This document shows positions 9,704 through 23,581 of a stretch of DNA of 64,000 nucleotides, piece after piece. The position numbers were made by a program, and so were the translations under genes. The notes beneath the pieces were generated by a model. It saw nothing but the letters and a program-made list of their open reading frames with translations, ran no database searches and had not been told where the DNA came from. The stretch is from Durusdinium trenchii (lineage: Eukaryota > Sar > Dinophyceae > Suessiales > Symbiodiniaceae), in assembly GCA_963970005.1 (NCBI GenBank), contig CAXAMN010013947.1:68047-132046 (forward strand), given 5' to 3'. The stretch's first letter is position 1; each line of letters begins with the position of its first letter.

Positions 9704-12435
9704 ACGGCTCTGAGAGAGCATCACAAACTCCAAGGGACGTCACTGGAGTGAGTGCCCGTGCAGCCAAAGGGGGCACGCCCGCAGCTCGATTCATCAACCG
9801 CGCAGCCTATCACTGCAGGTCCCCACTTCAAGCCAACTCCACATCTTTTCATATTTATGGGACAGGCTTTGCTGGACCCAAAAGAAGTCAAACCCTCAAG
9901 GTCACCCCAAAACGATATGGAGTGACTATTTTGAGTTTCAGACTGATGATACTGTAACACAGGCTGCTTTAGTCTCGCTCAAACATCGCTGGCCTCCTTG
10001 CAGCCGATGCAGCTGTAGAGCCTGAGGTCGAGGGAAACGACCCATGTTGCAGCAGCTTTCAAACCACACTAAAGACTTCAAGCATGATCCAATAGTCCGT
10101 GCTGAGGAGCAAAGTGCCTCATACTGAGCATTCTTCCACAAACCTCTGGTCCCCGAATAATTGTGGATGCTCTACCAGGATCGACTCGCGCCAAACTTGC
10201 TTGATTGCCGCCCCATATACAAGCTGTGGAGGTAACAAATAGACAAATTTCATGTTCATGTCGCGAAAGCCTCAACGAACACCTCAACTGGCACCCCGTC
10301 GGCCGGCCCTCCATTCGAGCGCCAAGGCACTGCCGAATAACGGGGTCCTCCCACATACTCCACAGTGCCAACGGTGTGATCACGCCCTGAGACTCGGTCA
10401 CACGTTTCGTAAGGATTGCGAAGGAAAAGTTGAGTCTTTATTTTTTGGAGCCACGCCAACTTCCGCCTAGGACCTTACTGGGAATCGCTCCCAAACTCAG
10501 CTTTGTCGAGGTAAGTGTGTCAAGTGGGCCGCTCTACGTGCTGCAGCACTCTGCGCAGGCCATGAAGAATAGTTTACCTTAAGCCCCAAAAATAATCAAG
10601 TCTTGCAACAACAGTGTGGCAGGCATTTTAAGGGAAAGCTAATTATCTTCCAGTATCACTCTGGTGTCTCGCAAAAAATTGTCGCAAACCAACACCACTT
10701 GACAGGCCCGGATACACTGCTTGCAGCATGAACGCACACTGAGCCAAGTAGCATGATGTGTGAGCATCATGAGCTTCAAAGCCCAGGTTCGGCTGCTCAC
10801 TCGGCAGATCTTGCTGCCTAGTGTCCACCATAGACCGGCAGCATACATGGCCTCAACTGAACATGATATTTTTCAGGGGCTTGATTTGTGTGTCTGACGA
10901 TTTGGGGTTCCACCATGCTCTACCAGCAAGATAAGCGGCCCAAAGTAGCAGGAAGAAAGCCATGTAGGGCATCGCTTTGCTGTAAGTGGCCACCTCGGCA
11001 AAACAACCAAAGTCTGCGGCTCTTCCGCATTGCTCGGTTTCAACAAACGATCTGCAAACGGAATTTGGCTCAACAACGATGCCGGTGCGCTCCAGCAACA
11101 CCTAATCTGCCTCACAACTCTGCGCATGACCCTGCTGCCAAAGGAGCATACATGTCCTGAATGCTGGCTTCGCCCTCAAAAACCAGGTCATGAAAGGCTA
11201 GGCTCTGCCAGTCCTCGGATCAGTCAGCCAAACTTTTCATGAAACCCGGTTGGTTGGCCCCACCTGCTATCGAAAGGGCATACTACTGTAACCTGTGTCT
11301 CACCAATCGGCAAATGATGAGAACCCACCACATAAAAAGATGGTTTAACAGGGAGCTAAATGATACCCTGTGGTTCATGGGTTGGTTCTATACCGAGCAT
11401 TTGAAGGAACTATAGTAAATTGTATTTGCACTCCTCCTTTGCTCACTCCTAACACTACACCTGCAGGGCAAGTGTCCATGAGACCACAGCAGCCCAGATC
11501 AGCTGCCGCTCATGACAAATCTGACCGCCTTTTGTTGAACGCCTATCAGAGTGTGCTTGCTGAGCTGCTGAGCTGTATTTTCCTTGTGTGTATGTGTATG
11601 CGAGGGGCGAATGCAATAAGAGTGCGCTACGAGGCTAGTGATGAACTTGTATATATGTGCCTGTGCTTGTGAAATCAGTGTGTGATTCAGTGTGCATCAC
11701 GTATAAATGTTCTGAAGTATCACCGCGGGAGCCTTTGCGTGTTTTAGTGTGTCAGGGTGGAGACTGAATTGCTTGAATCAGAAATGAGACCATCCATAAC
11801 AAGCATCAGACCGACAGAGTGACAGAATCACGGAAACAATCAATCAGCTTTGGGCAAAGTGCTCCTTGGGTATCCGCCGATCCAGGGTCTTTATGTACTT
11901 TTGATGCTCGGTGGTAGTGGCTCGCATGGTTAAAAAGTCAAAAGTTTATGTTGAGGACGTAGGTTGAAGCGACCGGATCATGGTCAAATGTTCACAGTAT
12001 CTGGGGATCCTGGCCCCTTTGCCATCAATTGCCAAGATGTTTGGCGAAGCACTTGCCTAGCTTTCTTCAAGTGAGGTCTCTAAAACTAGAATGGCTGATC
12101 CGCAGACATGCAGACGGCTGTTAGCAGAAGGATCTGCAAGAGTCTGGCAAAACAATCCACAAAACCCTTCTTGCAGTCGTGGAATCCCCTTCTCAACAAT
12201 GATCATGCCAGTGAGTCCCACCTCTAAAAGCAAATCCAGCACTTTGGCATGACCTGACGAGATTCACAAGGACGGAAAATGGATTCACTATGCCCAAGAT
12301 GCTTCAGGACCTTTCTGTGCTGAACCCAAGGCTCGCTTCAGACGTTTCGCCTCAGCCCCAGGCCCATCAAGCTGGCCAGGTGGACCTGAGCAAGCTTGTT
12401 TCACCTGCTTCCAAGGCAATCGATTCTATATAATT

Positions 12436-12500
12436 CTAATAGCTTCTTGTTTCTCATAGCTTCTTGTTCCTAGTAGTTGGCCAGGAGCCCCTAGTAGCGT
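12436..12500. repeat. TAGTAGC-type dispersed repeat
   Basis: Contains TAATAGCTTCTTGTT, ATAGCTTCTTGTTCC and CCCTAGTAGCG, variants of the unit at 9.6 kb with substitutions in the TAGTAG core. Confidence 0.5.
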
Positions 12501-13857
12501 CCTTAGGGCCGGAGATTGGTGTTTCGGATGCTTTTCACCGACCGAACTCTTGGTGCCCAGGCAGGCGTCTCTCCTTCTCGGCCTGTCACTTCTACCTGAC
12601 GAGTTCAGATCAAAGAAGCTCATAGGGATGGTCCATTTTGCGAGCACAATTCAAGCTTCGTCAATACTTCCAGCATATCGTACACTCTGATTTTTTTTGA
12701 AGGACTTGAGCCAATGTTTTATTTCTTAATTGCTTGAAGCAGTTCAACAAAGTACAGTATCTAAACAAAAACGGGCATTTTTGACATCTCAATTTGTGTA
12801 CTCGTGGGAAAGCACTTTGGCGCTCCTCCAAAAGCAGGCCTCCGCCCTCTGTTCCAACAGCAGGTGCACTAAAGCCGCATCTGGCACACAAGAAACTGCT
12901 AGGCAAGGACCGAGGGAAGCAAACAAAGCGAAGTAATCGATACCACTCATTGCAAGTAAAAGGTGGATCTAAACCATGCTCGTCCGAAGCTGGATCAACT
13001 CAAACAGCGGGCAGAAATCACTACAGCTTACAGTCCTGCAGTCTCTGCTAGCTGATCTTTGCAATACACTGTTCTTGGCAGGTACGTTCCCAATATGGTG
13101 GGGTTCATAGCTGACCTTTGCCTGTGACTCAGCCTCACAAAGTCAGGAGTGCCTGGATCCTAGGCAGGTGAAGCCGCGAGTGCCTCTCTTTTTCGTCACA
13201 GCTTGGCAGCACAGATTAGCAGCTTTGGCTCGAGCTGGAAGTGCTTTGCCTCCTGGACCTGCCTGAGCTACCAACAACTCCAGCAGAAGAAAGTACTGTC
13301 GCGAAGCAATCATGGTTTGATGCTCTGCTGTGTCTTGAAGGGTGATTTTGAGTGTTTGGTAAATAGAAATGAAACCAGAGCCAGTGGTCCGCGTCACCCC
13401 CAAACCGAAAATCAGAGCTCTGGGTCGTTACTGGTACGAGTAGCTTTGGTCAGTTTTTGCCTGTTCTGTTCATCCGAAGACAAACACAACGGTTGATCAT
13501 CCCTCACAAAACCCCAAGGCATTCCTCTCTGCAAAACGCCTCGGGATGTAAAGCAACTGCACATGCGTTGGTGTTTGTCCCAGAGCTGTTTTAGGGAACT
13601 CACCTGTGGTGAATTCCTTTGTTGGCCAGCTCTGGCTCGGTTGGCATAGAAAACAAACGAACTTACTTGACATAAAAGTGTCGGGAGCATGAGTAGAACA
13701 CCATAGAACAACACATTTCTTCCAAAACGAAGAAGATCCCATGATCGCTTGCCTAAGCACGGCCAAGTGGCCAAATGGCTCAAGGTGGATCAGATTCCAC
13801 CAAGCGCTTCAGACGTTTGGCCTAACAACAAAAGCACCCCGGTGCCGCATCGCAACA

Positions 13858-13960
13858 GTATTAGTTAGTAGTTTCTTGTTACTAGCAGTAATGACCCTGT
13901 TACTAGTAGCGATGCACTTGCTACTAGTAGCGATGCACTTTGTTACTAATAGGGAGGAGG
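13858..13960. repeat. TAGTAGC-type dispersed repeat
   Basis: About four units of the form TACTAGTAGCGATGCACTTG, period about 24 bases, the longest clean patch of this family on the left half of the window. Confidence 0.65.
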
Positions 13961-16839
13961 TCTGCACCAAAAACCGGGTTTGGAAAAAGAATCAAAAGGA
14001 ATCAAACCCCGACCACAGAGCCACAAACCATGCATCAAACCTCCCAAAGAAAGAAGAGTTGAATTCTTCACCCATCACACAGGTCCACAATTCACGATCC
14101 ATTCTTTCGAACCCAAACCATCCCACAACCTCCCATCGGTCACGGCCTTGGAGGACATCTCCCCCGGCAACTGTTGCAGCTCATGGATACCCATCTCCCC
14201 CGGAATAGGGCTCTTGTCAGCCTGATCCGCACACATCCGGAGCGACCTTGCGACTCTGCCCCAGTCTGGGAGCACCGGCGTTTTGCGGAGTCACTGCTGG
14301 AAGATCAATAGTTGTTTTCCCAGGGTGAAAAAGAAGCCTCATCCTGATGTTTTCTCGAAGAAAGGTTGGGAAGCTGTAACCTGATGCCGCAGGCGTGAAC
14401 GAAAAGTAGAGGAAAGGATGACCAGCAGCCCGATGCGGAAGTAAGAGGAAAAGTGCTCGGTGGCTTTGGGTCCAGGAGCTAGCCTGACCAAGTCTTGCTT
14501 TCTTGCAAATAGCTAGCAAGAGCCAGATTTCGTGACAACAAGAAAACATGTGGAATCTCAGGTGGAATATCAGGAGACAAAGAAGGATAGTCTGATAGAG
14601 ACTTGAAATTTAAAAAAGGAAGATACAGTAGAGGTACCCAAAAGCACAGATGTGATGATGTCTTGTCATTTCAGAGAGGGATCAAGAGACAAGAGTTTCC
14701 CCCACAAGACTTGACAGGCTGGAAGGTACAAGTCACTTTGTCAAAATTGCTTCCGACTTGGACTCTTTAGATAGCACTCTGCACGCTCGTAGAGAGCGTG
14801 CAAGTTGGCGCATTTCGGTCAAAGCCTCCCAAATTGCTTGAAGTTCGATCAATGATTTCCCAAGGATATCCTGGCAAAAGCAAAGTCTGGCCCAAAAACT
14901 GTCTTATTATTTTTCGAAGGTGTGGCAATGCGCAAACTGTGCAAAGACAGTGTCAGCTCTGGGCTATGAATCATGTCTAAAGCGAGATCCTTCTTAAGGT
15001 TGTGGTGATATGTTCTTCTATCATCTTCTATCTTTTTTATAAGGCTTCTCAACAACTTTTTTGTGCTCCAAGAATCAAACGCTCAGCGGCTAAAACAAAC
15101 TCACAAGTCTCAAACCCTGCAGCACAATCTATATTACAATTATAGTTCTATTAGGGAGTTGTTTGGGTGGGATATATAATTCTCCAGACTGGAGGGTCAT
15201 GCCCAGTCTCCTTCTGTTCCTCACAACACCAGAAAGCCCCAAGTAAAGTATCTTTCAAGTATCCTAGGTATGTATCTTTCAAGTATCCTAGGTATTACAG
15301 CATTTCCTCGATCAAGAGTATGTAAAAAACAAAAACAATTGGAGGGAAAACTCCTCAAGACTTGCCCCAGGCCCCACAGTCCGGCGACACATAGCCGCCA
15401 CAGGTGGTTGAGAAGTCCCGCCCCCAGGCATCACCACCTGAGCGTGTTCGTTGGGAAGGCTGGTCTGCCCCCGTACAGCGGAGTCTTCCCAATTCCTAGT
15501 TGCAACGTCTGCCGCCCGACAAACACTGGGTAGCCCCAACAAGCACGCCACACTTCGCATGCAGTCTTTCGCAGGCGATGGCAGGTGGCAGTAGAAGCAG
15601 CCTGCTGGATGACTCAACTGGAAATGGAACTGTATACTGCATCGGGGAAATTGTCATGGACATGCTATGTCTTAGGGATTCATGTCACCCTGGTTTATTG
15701 CTTGGAGGGCGCCTATATGAGGTCATAGTGAACAGCGGTGGACCCGGTGAACATGAGCAAAATGGTGGTGCGACAATGCACTACCACACAGTGCATGGCA
15801 AGCAAGTAAGAAAACTTGCTACAGGACAAGCTGCGTCAAATTTAACAAAAGCTACCCCAGTAGCTACAGCCACCTGTGTGTGAAAGGTAGTACAAGCTGT
15901 TACACGCTATACATCCCACAGGGTTTCAAAAGCAATCCCAGCCTGGCCATTCTTCTTGAAGCAAGCGATTCGCTGCACCACGCCTACCACATTCTACGAT
16001 GTCGTTTCCTCAAGCCGAAAAACGGGTTTCAGGGAACTCTCCATTCTGACCCCCAACACCCCTGCCATGTTGCAGGGGTGTAAAAAGTACCTGGTACCTG
16101 CGCCGGAGCTACCCCGACAAATACCTCATAAACGCAGTGGTTCCCTGCTACACGGTACCCTTTCGTTGCCTGCATGTTCATCCACTGTGGCAATCACATC
16201 GCCGTCTGGCACCACCACAACGACATGGCGAGCGCCTGAGCGAGCTCAGGTCTCAGGCCTCTCCATTTCAGGGATCTATGGCTGCAGAGGTACAAAAATC
16301 AATTGTGCCACATAAAACTGGAAGCATCTATGCCAAAAGCCAAAACAATCTTCTTCACAGACTTCTCAGATCCAAGGTTCTTTCAGGCACGATTTGGAAA
16401 CGCCGTGCGGAGTACAGCACTCCTAGCAGAGTCAAAAAATGCCAATGGTGGCAAATCGCGGGGATGGTTCCATGATGCTCCAATGTGAAAATTGGGTTCT
16501 CGCTGCGAACATGGCCCTGCATGATGCTTTGCCGACAGGTTTGTTGCACCATTGGGATGAACTAGGGAAGAAGGGCTACATGGGAACAACATGCTACGAA
16601 GACACTTGTGAGTTCCATACTACAGCTGTACATATGTAGATAAATACATGCCCTGGAGTCACTCGCTTTTGAACCTACCAACCCTGGCCCCCTCAGTCAG
16701 CAGTAACCCTCCAAAGCCTGGAGAAGAGAAGACCAAGGCAGGCAGCTGCTGCCTTTACAAGGGTCTGATTGGGCTTCAGCAACTGATGGCACCATCGATC
16801 GTTTCAAGTCGATGACGCAACCAGTGTGCTGGTCCGAAG

Positions 16840-17169
16840 CTAGTAAAAGAACTTTAAACTGTGTCCAAAACAAAAACAAAGAGAATGCCCTTGTCCATCT
16901 ATTGAGGGATGTTCTTTGTCCCAAGGGTAACAAACAACAGGATCCATCTTTGGAGCTCCAAAAGAGATAGGTGTGAAGCGCTGTTCTCGTTCGAATGTCT
17001 GACCCACTCTCGTGACCGGCCTCGCTGCCACGATCTGTGCGATGCAGCCGCCCAAGGAGTGACCCGTCAAAACCTGGACATCCGTCGTTCGCGTGCCTTC
17101 GCGGCCTTCGCGCCGTTCGCAGCGGAGAAGTTTGGCTTCGTCGTTCACATTCTGAACTTTGAAAAACAA
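16840..17169 (-). CDS. Exon of a class-3-lipase-like alpha/beta hydrolase
   Basis: The minus-strand frame contains VLTGHSLGGCIAQIVAARPV, a GxSxG nucleophile elbow (serine in GHSLGG), then FTPISFGAPKMDPVVC. In lipase class 3 proteins the nucleophile strand is followed about 35 residues later by an F-G-x-P strand, as here. The catalytic Asp and His would lie in later exons not identified. Residues before TTDV and after about DKEHPS are probably intronic or non-homologous. The enzyme would hydrolyse acyl esters; substrate and location cannot be read from this piece. Could be a pseudogene fragment. Confidence 0.45.
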   Translation of the reverse strand: MFFKVQNVNDEAKLLRCERREGREGTRTTDVQVLTGHSLGGCIAQIVAARPVTRVGQTFEREQRFTPISFGAPKMDPVVCYPWDKEHPSIDGQGHSLCFCFGHSLKFFY

Positions 17170-20100
17170 GAAGCCTCGAACCCCAGGGGCCTTGGAGGTG
17201 TCCTTCTCACCATCTGAGCATATCTGAGCGACCTAACTTATTTAGTGACCTAGCAACCTCATCACCCACGTTCTTAGATCAAGAGGCCGTAGCATCGGAC
17301 CTATCCTTCTCACTGGCAATGATCGCATCCTCGCAGTCCAAACACATATTTCAGATTGATTCTCAGAGAGCACATTTGCCTGGTTGACAAAACGTGACAG
17401 GATTCAAGAAGTTTGACATAGCAACGACACTCTTCCTCCAAGCTTTTCCAAACATGCGCATCAGCGTTGCCTGACCACACGGGCAGTGATCTCACAACCG
17501 GACCAGGATGTACAGAGCACAAAGTTCCCTGGAACATGTTGAAATCTCAATAAAGATAAGTGTCAATTGTCAATCGTACAGTTTGTTTGGGGACGGAGAT
17601 GGGGGAGCTCACCTAAGAGGTACAGTAAGTCACAGAAAACAGAAATCTCATGTCCAAATGGAGATCAACTCATTCTGACGCTGAAACCCCCACCGCCGCC
17701 TGTGTATCCTACAATGCCTTGCACTAAGGCGACGGGCAAAAGCGACAAGATTGGCACGATCTTGGACAGGGCCTGCAGCACCTGCCGAAGCGTTCCCTCC
17801 CAAAGGACGGTCTTTCGGTTGGAAGAGTTTGCTGCAGGGATCCAGGAACCTCCAGAGTCAATCCACTTGGTTCGACTCGAGTCGCGCGTCGTCCGAGCAA
17901 CTCAGTTTGAACGCAATGTGTAGCTACCACTGTTCAATCTGTTTTCAGCGATGATCCACCACTAAGAACTGCGCTACAGTTTTTTCGCAGCTGCAAAGAG
18001 CCAATGAAATTATGTTGGATACTCAACACTCATGTTGGTTGTATAGTGTTTCTCCACCAATGGGTGTGTCTCAGTGCAACCCAAGGAGGGTTGCAAGGAA
18101 CACTCGAGCTGAGTGCAGCCTCGATGGTGGCAAAGAGCTTAATGTCTGCATAGACATCACGCCACGAGGAGGTGCCCTTCAATGCAAAGACCCGCGTGCC
18201 ACCTGAATCTAATTTTCATAAGTGAAGGAAAGGGCCCATGCAGTCCTGCAACCATGTTGATCACATTTTGATAGGCCATGAATGAAACTGGGAATCTGCA
18301 AAGGCGTTTGGTTCAAATCCTAGCAGCTAGCAGGGCAGGGCTACAGAGGCAGGGCCGGATGGCTTTTGACGGTGGATCTCGCTACTTCGGATATCCTGAC
18401 ACCAAGCCACATCCTATACCATGTGTAGGTGAGAAGCGCACAGCCACCCAGCGAGGCAACTCACTGTAGCTGCTGCAATGCTCCAACCTCCAGGAAGGGC
18501 TTTCTCTACAAGGATTGAATGCAAATCCTTTTTTAAGAGCGAAATCGATGCATGATGATCAGCCCATGCAGTTGAGAGCTGCAGGAGCATTGATGTGCTG
18601 GACAGTTTGAGCTATGGGTGTTGAGCTGGATGACGAGACAAAGCTAGAGTAAGGAAAATCTCTGTGATGCAAACAGTACTGAGCATCCACACAATGCAAA
18701 TGAGATTGTCCAGTATGACGTCACTATGAGTGTTCCTTGCCTTGGGGATCGCTTGCCAAAGCTCTCCTGGCACCACAATGACTGCCAAAGTGACATTCGC
18801 TTTTGCAAAGAGAGCAGTAATGGACGAAGCATAGAGCAGATTAGAGCGGATTAGAGCAGTGCATATTCGTCTCCTAAGTCTTGAGCATCCAACAGAAGCA
18901 CTGCTGCGCCTTGAGCAATCGATCCATCTCGTCGCAGTTTTCCTCGTAGGCGATAAGGGCCAAGGCCGCCATGTCCTCGCAGGTTTGACCAACGATCGTC
19001 GCTACTGCTTTTCTGTTTAAGTGGCTGAAAGTGGCAGGTTCGAAAGACCCCACACTGATCATGTCCAATCACATGATTCTTGCGAGGTTCTGGAGGCACT
19101 CAGCAACATCGTCTAAGAGGCTTTGGAGGCGCATTCATAGTCTATGCGAAGTCGAGTGAATTAAAATGACCCACTATAGATACTTTTATGATAGATAAAA
19201 AAACATCTTGGTGGTCAAATTGTTGGTGGCAAGGCTTGTTTGGCCTCGTTTTTGGTGGCAAACCGCCGTGTTCCCGCGGTCCAGCTGCGAGAGCTGAGCG
19301 TCACGCGAGCCCCAGGTGATGTGGCAGGCAGCATAGGGCGGCATGTCATTCCTCGCGCGATTGTGTCGCTGTGGGCGTTTGATGTTAAAATGCTTTGGTT
19401 GATGATCGTCGATGCGTTCCCACCATCAACGGCCAAGGCGCAAATCAAAGCGCGATGACTTTGGAATGCTTGATTGATCGGTATAACCTGCGTCACTTCT
19501 ATACCCTCCCAGTGATCCAATTCACAAAGCCTTTCTCTGCTGATCCAAGCATGGGCTCTTGAGAGTGGCAACTCATTCTCTGGCCCCCCGACAGTCCCGC
19601 GCCACAGAGGCAGCAAGGGTTCATCGCCTGAATTCATCCGCTGGAGACTTTCTGTGAGTCTCTTTGGTTCTGAAGATCGTCAGAGTCGAACTCAAGGAAT
19701 TCCTGACATGCTCTACTCCAATCACTCCAGCTTCAAGGCTCCCGGAATAAAACACAAAAGGTGTATGCCATAGGGGACCGGACCTGGGCGAGAATTCATC
19801 AAAGGCTCCACTGCAGCCTTGGGAGCCAGTGAGAAGGCTCCACCAACCTGAAGCTGCAGGGCCCAAGAAAAGACAATAAAGGGAAACCAGGTGGGGGTGC
19901 AAGCAAGGAAGCTATCAAGATGCTATAAGTCGTAGTAAAAGTAGTAAGGAGCAAGGACGCATAAGAGTTCGCTGTATGGCACGGCTCTGAGACTTTCAAG
20001 GAAGGAGCAAACTGTTCATCGTACAATCTCCTACGAACCTAAGACCTTGTCTTGGCGTCTTGACTCCATGCAAACTCCCGGCCTGCAATCCCAAAGCTGC

Positions 20101-22254
20101 AGAGACGAAGAAAATGAGAATCACGGTGTAAAAGGGTCCTGGCACTAGCCATGCTGGGTTCCCGGTATGGGTCCGAGGTGTATTTCAATACAGATTTTAG
20201 TTTACCCTCCTTTTTCTGGCGGGGTTTTAAGAGGTCTGCCTAGTTCTTGCACACCCATCTACTTTCACAAACACAGAAGCCCATCGGTGGCCTGCAATGT
20301 CTGGAAAAGTCCAGGCCATCTTCAAGGACATCGTAGCCACCGTGATCACCATCCTTAGATCTGGTGACACTCAGCTACTCCACTCGGTGCAAGGTAGTTT
20401 TGGTCCCAGGGCCTTCCTAGGGCCTGGAGAGAAGTGACATTGCAAACTTCTCAAACCAATAAAATCAATGCAAACATTGCACAGCGAAGCAGCTCTAGCA
20501 GATTTGTACCAAGGTTGCGTTGTTCCGATCAAGTCCCAAGAAGGCTCCATTCTGAAGCTTTGATCATAAGAAACTCTAATTAGACGGTTTCAAGTGGCTT
20601 AAGGAGACACGGCTGATCTAGCACTTGCCAAGCCTAAGGCTCTAAGGACTCAAGGAAATGACCACATGCTCGGATCCCGTGGACGGAGTTAGCTAGAAAC
20701 GAGAGAATGAAAGGCAAGCTTCATGATGGCACTGATGCACACTGGAAAATCGATCACTTCCTGCAGTGAAAGGGCGGGAAGCAAATGAAAAATCAACAAG
20801 TCGTTCTGCCACACTTTTTTTACAGATGCAAGTCCCCAGACTGCTAAATTAAGCAGCAGACCTCGGGAAATATGTTTGAAAAACGTCAGCCGTCAGTCGT
20901 GAAAGAAAAGTCAACAAAGCATATGTCCAGCAAATGTTGCTGCACTTGTGCAGTGAACAGGGCCACCAATCTCTGTCTGCACATCAACTCTATTGCAGTT
21001 GAAATTCTTGAAACGTATTCTAGAGTCTAGAGCCACTCCAAATCTCCGGAAGGACCAAAATCTATGCAACTCCTGCATGGCCAGGGCGGAGATCACGGTC
21101 CACGCCCCCAGCACTGAAGGAATTTGCCAAATTCCCGACATCGCTGCTCGGCTCGAGGCCCAACTGTCCGACCTCCACAGGCCAGAGCCCGTTGTGAAAG
21201 ACATCAGCTCGTTTGCAGTGAGGTCACGGGTCACGGGTCACGGCAAAAGTTGTTCTGTTGGAGAGTTGCGATGTCAGGAAGACTTGAAAAGAAGTTGGGT
21301 GAGTCGTCAAGGGCTCCGCGTCTCACACACACACACACCCACACACACAACACACAAGGCACACAAGACACAGGTCAATACTCAACCCAAACTGCGTTGC
21401 ACGTCCATGCTCTCGAACCAAAACATCAAAGAAAGAAAACCAAGCAGCTTGGCGCTTGATGCTCTTCGATGTATGAAGTGCGATGAAGTGCCATCATACT
21501 TGTGAAATAGAAAGAAGAAAGAATACACCATACATGCGGCAATGGCCTTCTACTGCAGTTCCTACCACATGGCGGCTTTAGATGCCAAATCAACAGCCAC
21601 AACAAGAACTGAGTTTGGGACACCACGGAAGCCAGGCTCTTCCAGGACCGGTGGATCAAGGTGGCAAAGCCTTCAATGGCATGCACTGGCTGGCATGTTG
21701 AATCTGGCGGTGTTGTCCCATGTTGCCACTGGCTTTTTCTCTGGCGAGTCACACAACCAGCTTGTTCGGCAGCCAGCTTTTTGGGTTTCCAACCAATTCT
21801 CAAGGATCTTCCGAGCTTTCCCCGCAACGGCCCTGAAAACGCTTCTGCGACCAGCTTGGGTTTCCGTACGCTGGCAACTTCTCTCACTGGACTCTTCACT
21901 TGAGACTTGCTCAAAGTGTGCCCGAAAGGTGTCCTGAGAGCTTCAGCGTGGGGCGAACACTTGGACACTTGTGGGGAAGGGTGCCTGTCTGATCTATTCA
22001 GAAGCCATTCTCGTGCTGAAGGTTGATGGTCGAAGTGGCGGTTTAGGTTCAATTCCGGTCCGTTCGTACATCATTCCTGATGTCTGCCTTAGTGAAGAAA
22101 TGCCAGAGTCCTCATCAAAGCCTACAGATACTCAGCCACAAGAAAATTTTGCAATACCGGGTCACATACCGGACGGACAGGATCCCCGGGAAGATCTTGT
22201 GCTTGTCCAGCACATGGTAGATATGTCGCAGTGCCTGGTTTTCAGCTGCCCCCC
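17170..22254. other. Stretch without a supportable gene
   Basis: A minus-strand frame at 18874-19068 reads as a helical, exon-like peptide (ALALIAYEENCDEMDRLLKA) but is unassigned. The 208-codon minus frame at 21426-22052 is the longest open frame outside repeats on this side. It has a basic, Ser-rich composition without a recognised domain. A CA run lies at about 21326-21360. Confidence 0.4.
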
Positions 22255-22488
22255 CTAGAACATGGCAGTGGTCAAAGGTATGTGTTTAAAGACTGGCCAC
22301 CAAGAGCCTGCTCCAACGTGGTCCAGGCCACCCTTAGGCCTTACAGCTCTTGGAGCCAAACTGGAGGATAAGTTTGACCCTCTGCGTGCCTGTTGCGCTT
22401 GCAACCCATGGATAGCAATGGCCAAGTCTGCCAGGAGAACTGCAACAGTCAGTAGAAAGGCAGCGACCAGCCCGCCTCGCAAAGTCAT
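22255..22488 (-). CDS. Possible membrane-anchor protein exon
   Basis: From an internal ATG the frame reads MTLRGGLVAAFLLTVAVLL followed by ADLAIAIHG, a ~22-residue hydrophobic stretch typical of a signal anchor or signal peptide. A polar, Arg/Ser-rich segment follows and ends at a stop in 77 codons. The hydrophobic start and the abrupt polar switch are what support coding. No family is recognised, and a downstream exon may exist. Confidence 0.28.
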   Translation of the reverse strand: MTLRGGLVAAFLLTVAVLLADLAIAIHGLQAQQARRGSNLSSSLAPRAVRPKGGLDHVGAGSWWPVFKHIPLTTAMF

Positions 22489-22599
22489 ATTCAGCGTTTG
22501 AAGGGGACAGGTTCCTGGCGAAAACAAGGTGAGCCCGCGGACCCAAAAACAAAAAGAAGCGCGCAACCCAGGAATTTTTCAAACAAACACACATTAGCA

Positions 22600-23195
22600 G
22601 GCCAAAACGAAGCATCAGCCCCCTCCAGGCTTCGACCATGATATTTCAAGCATCGCGGTTCTGGTGCGCATCCGTCCACCCCCGTCTGCCATATACACCC
22701 CTTGGTCATTATTGAAAGCCCTCCAAAACGGTCATAAAACGATTGCAACATGGCTTCTAACAACCCTTCCAGGAAGCGTGGAGCAGCATCAGCTCCCTCC
22801 ATGCTTCGCTCCAACCATGAAATTTGAGGCATTGCGGTTCTGGCATGCAACCATCCTGCCGTTTCTGCAATGACTTGGGCTGTCTTCGGCATACATTGCA
22901 CACATTCTGGACACCCAAGACCGTCATATAGGCCGCGCCAGACAGTTTCACTCGCGCAATAACGTTCTTCCGCGAGGCATGGAGTAGCATTAGCCCCCCA
23001 TGCTTCGTTCTACTTAGCATCCATCTTCCTTCCACAGACCCGTCCACGCCCGCCCACCCTCCCATCTCCATCCAAAGCCCCGTCCACACCCATCTTCCGT
23101 CCACGAAAATGCTTGCCTCGTCTCGCTCTGCCCCCCCACTAACGACTAAACTAAACGAGAACCCAAGCATCGGAGATTCTTTTGGGAAAAGCACG
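22600..23195. repeat. Duplicated block, copies A (partial) and B
   Basis: Copy B (22750-23195) begins with CATGGCTTCTAACAACCC and ends with CATCGGAGATTCTTTTGGG. The same start and end, with small changes, bound copy C at 23582-24262. A third, partial copy A precedes B at about 22600-22740 (AGCATCAGCCCCCTCCAGG, then TTTCAAGCATCGCGGTTCTGG). Open frames here are by-products of the repeat. Confidence 0.7.
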
Positions 23196-23496
23196 CACAT
23201 GTGTATTGCTGCGCCAGCGCTACAATGCATCACACGCGGTAAAATGCTTTCAGGTCATTCGTCGTCTAGTGTGAATTTCTCTGCATAGATTTCCCGTGGC
23301 GTGCATCGTTGGCATGATCAGGGCGTCGATATGGCGGAGATATCCCAGGAGGAGAGGATTTGTCGTTTGTTTTTCTCGAACAAACCTTTGCGGGCTTCGA
23401 TCTTAAGAATTTACACCGGCCTAGACCCTAGATAGACATATCGTTGCAGTAAGAAGAAAGCAAGACAGTTCCCTTTTAAGTCGGGTTGGAGGTTGG

Positions 23497-23535
23497 ATGT
23501 ACTATATATATACACACATATATATATATATATCA
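23497..23535. repeat. TA microsatellite
   Basis: TATATATACACACATATATATATATA-type run between copies B and C of the duplicated block. Confidence 0.75.
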
Positions 23536-23581
23536 AGTGGCTGTTTTCAATCTCTGCAGCTAGTCTCCAACCCCATTGCAA

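Larger units (their letters stand above)
9164..16839. other. Long stretch without a supportable gene
   Basis: Open frames are short (at most about 155 codons, 13741-14208 plus) and without recognised domains. A 61-codon minus frame at 12057-12242 is leucine-rich and exon-like. Frames at 15500-15883 plus and 14217-14549 minus are unassigned. Three patches of the TAGTAGC-type repeat lie here (9.6, 12.4 and 13.9 kb). Nothing like an RNA gene was seen. Confidence 0.45.

Noticed and set aside
18300..18325. tRNA-like B box (GGTTCAAATCC)
   Set aside because: No matching A box, acceptor stem or anticodon arm at the right distance.
22044..22062. Second tRNA-like B box (GGTTCAATTCC)
   Set aside because: Upstream sequence does not fold into a cloverleaf by inspection.
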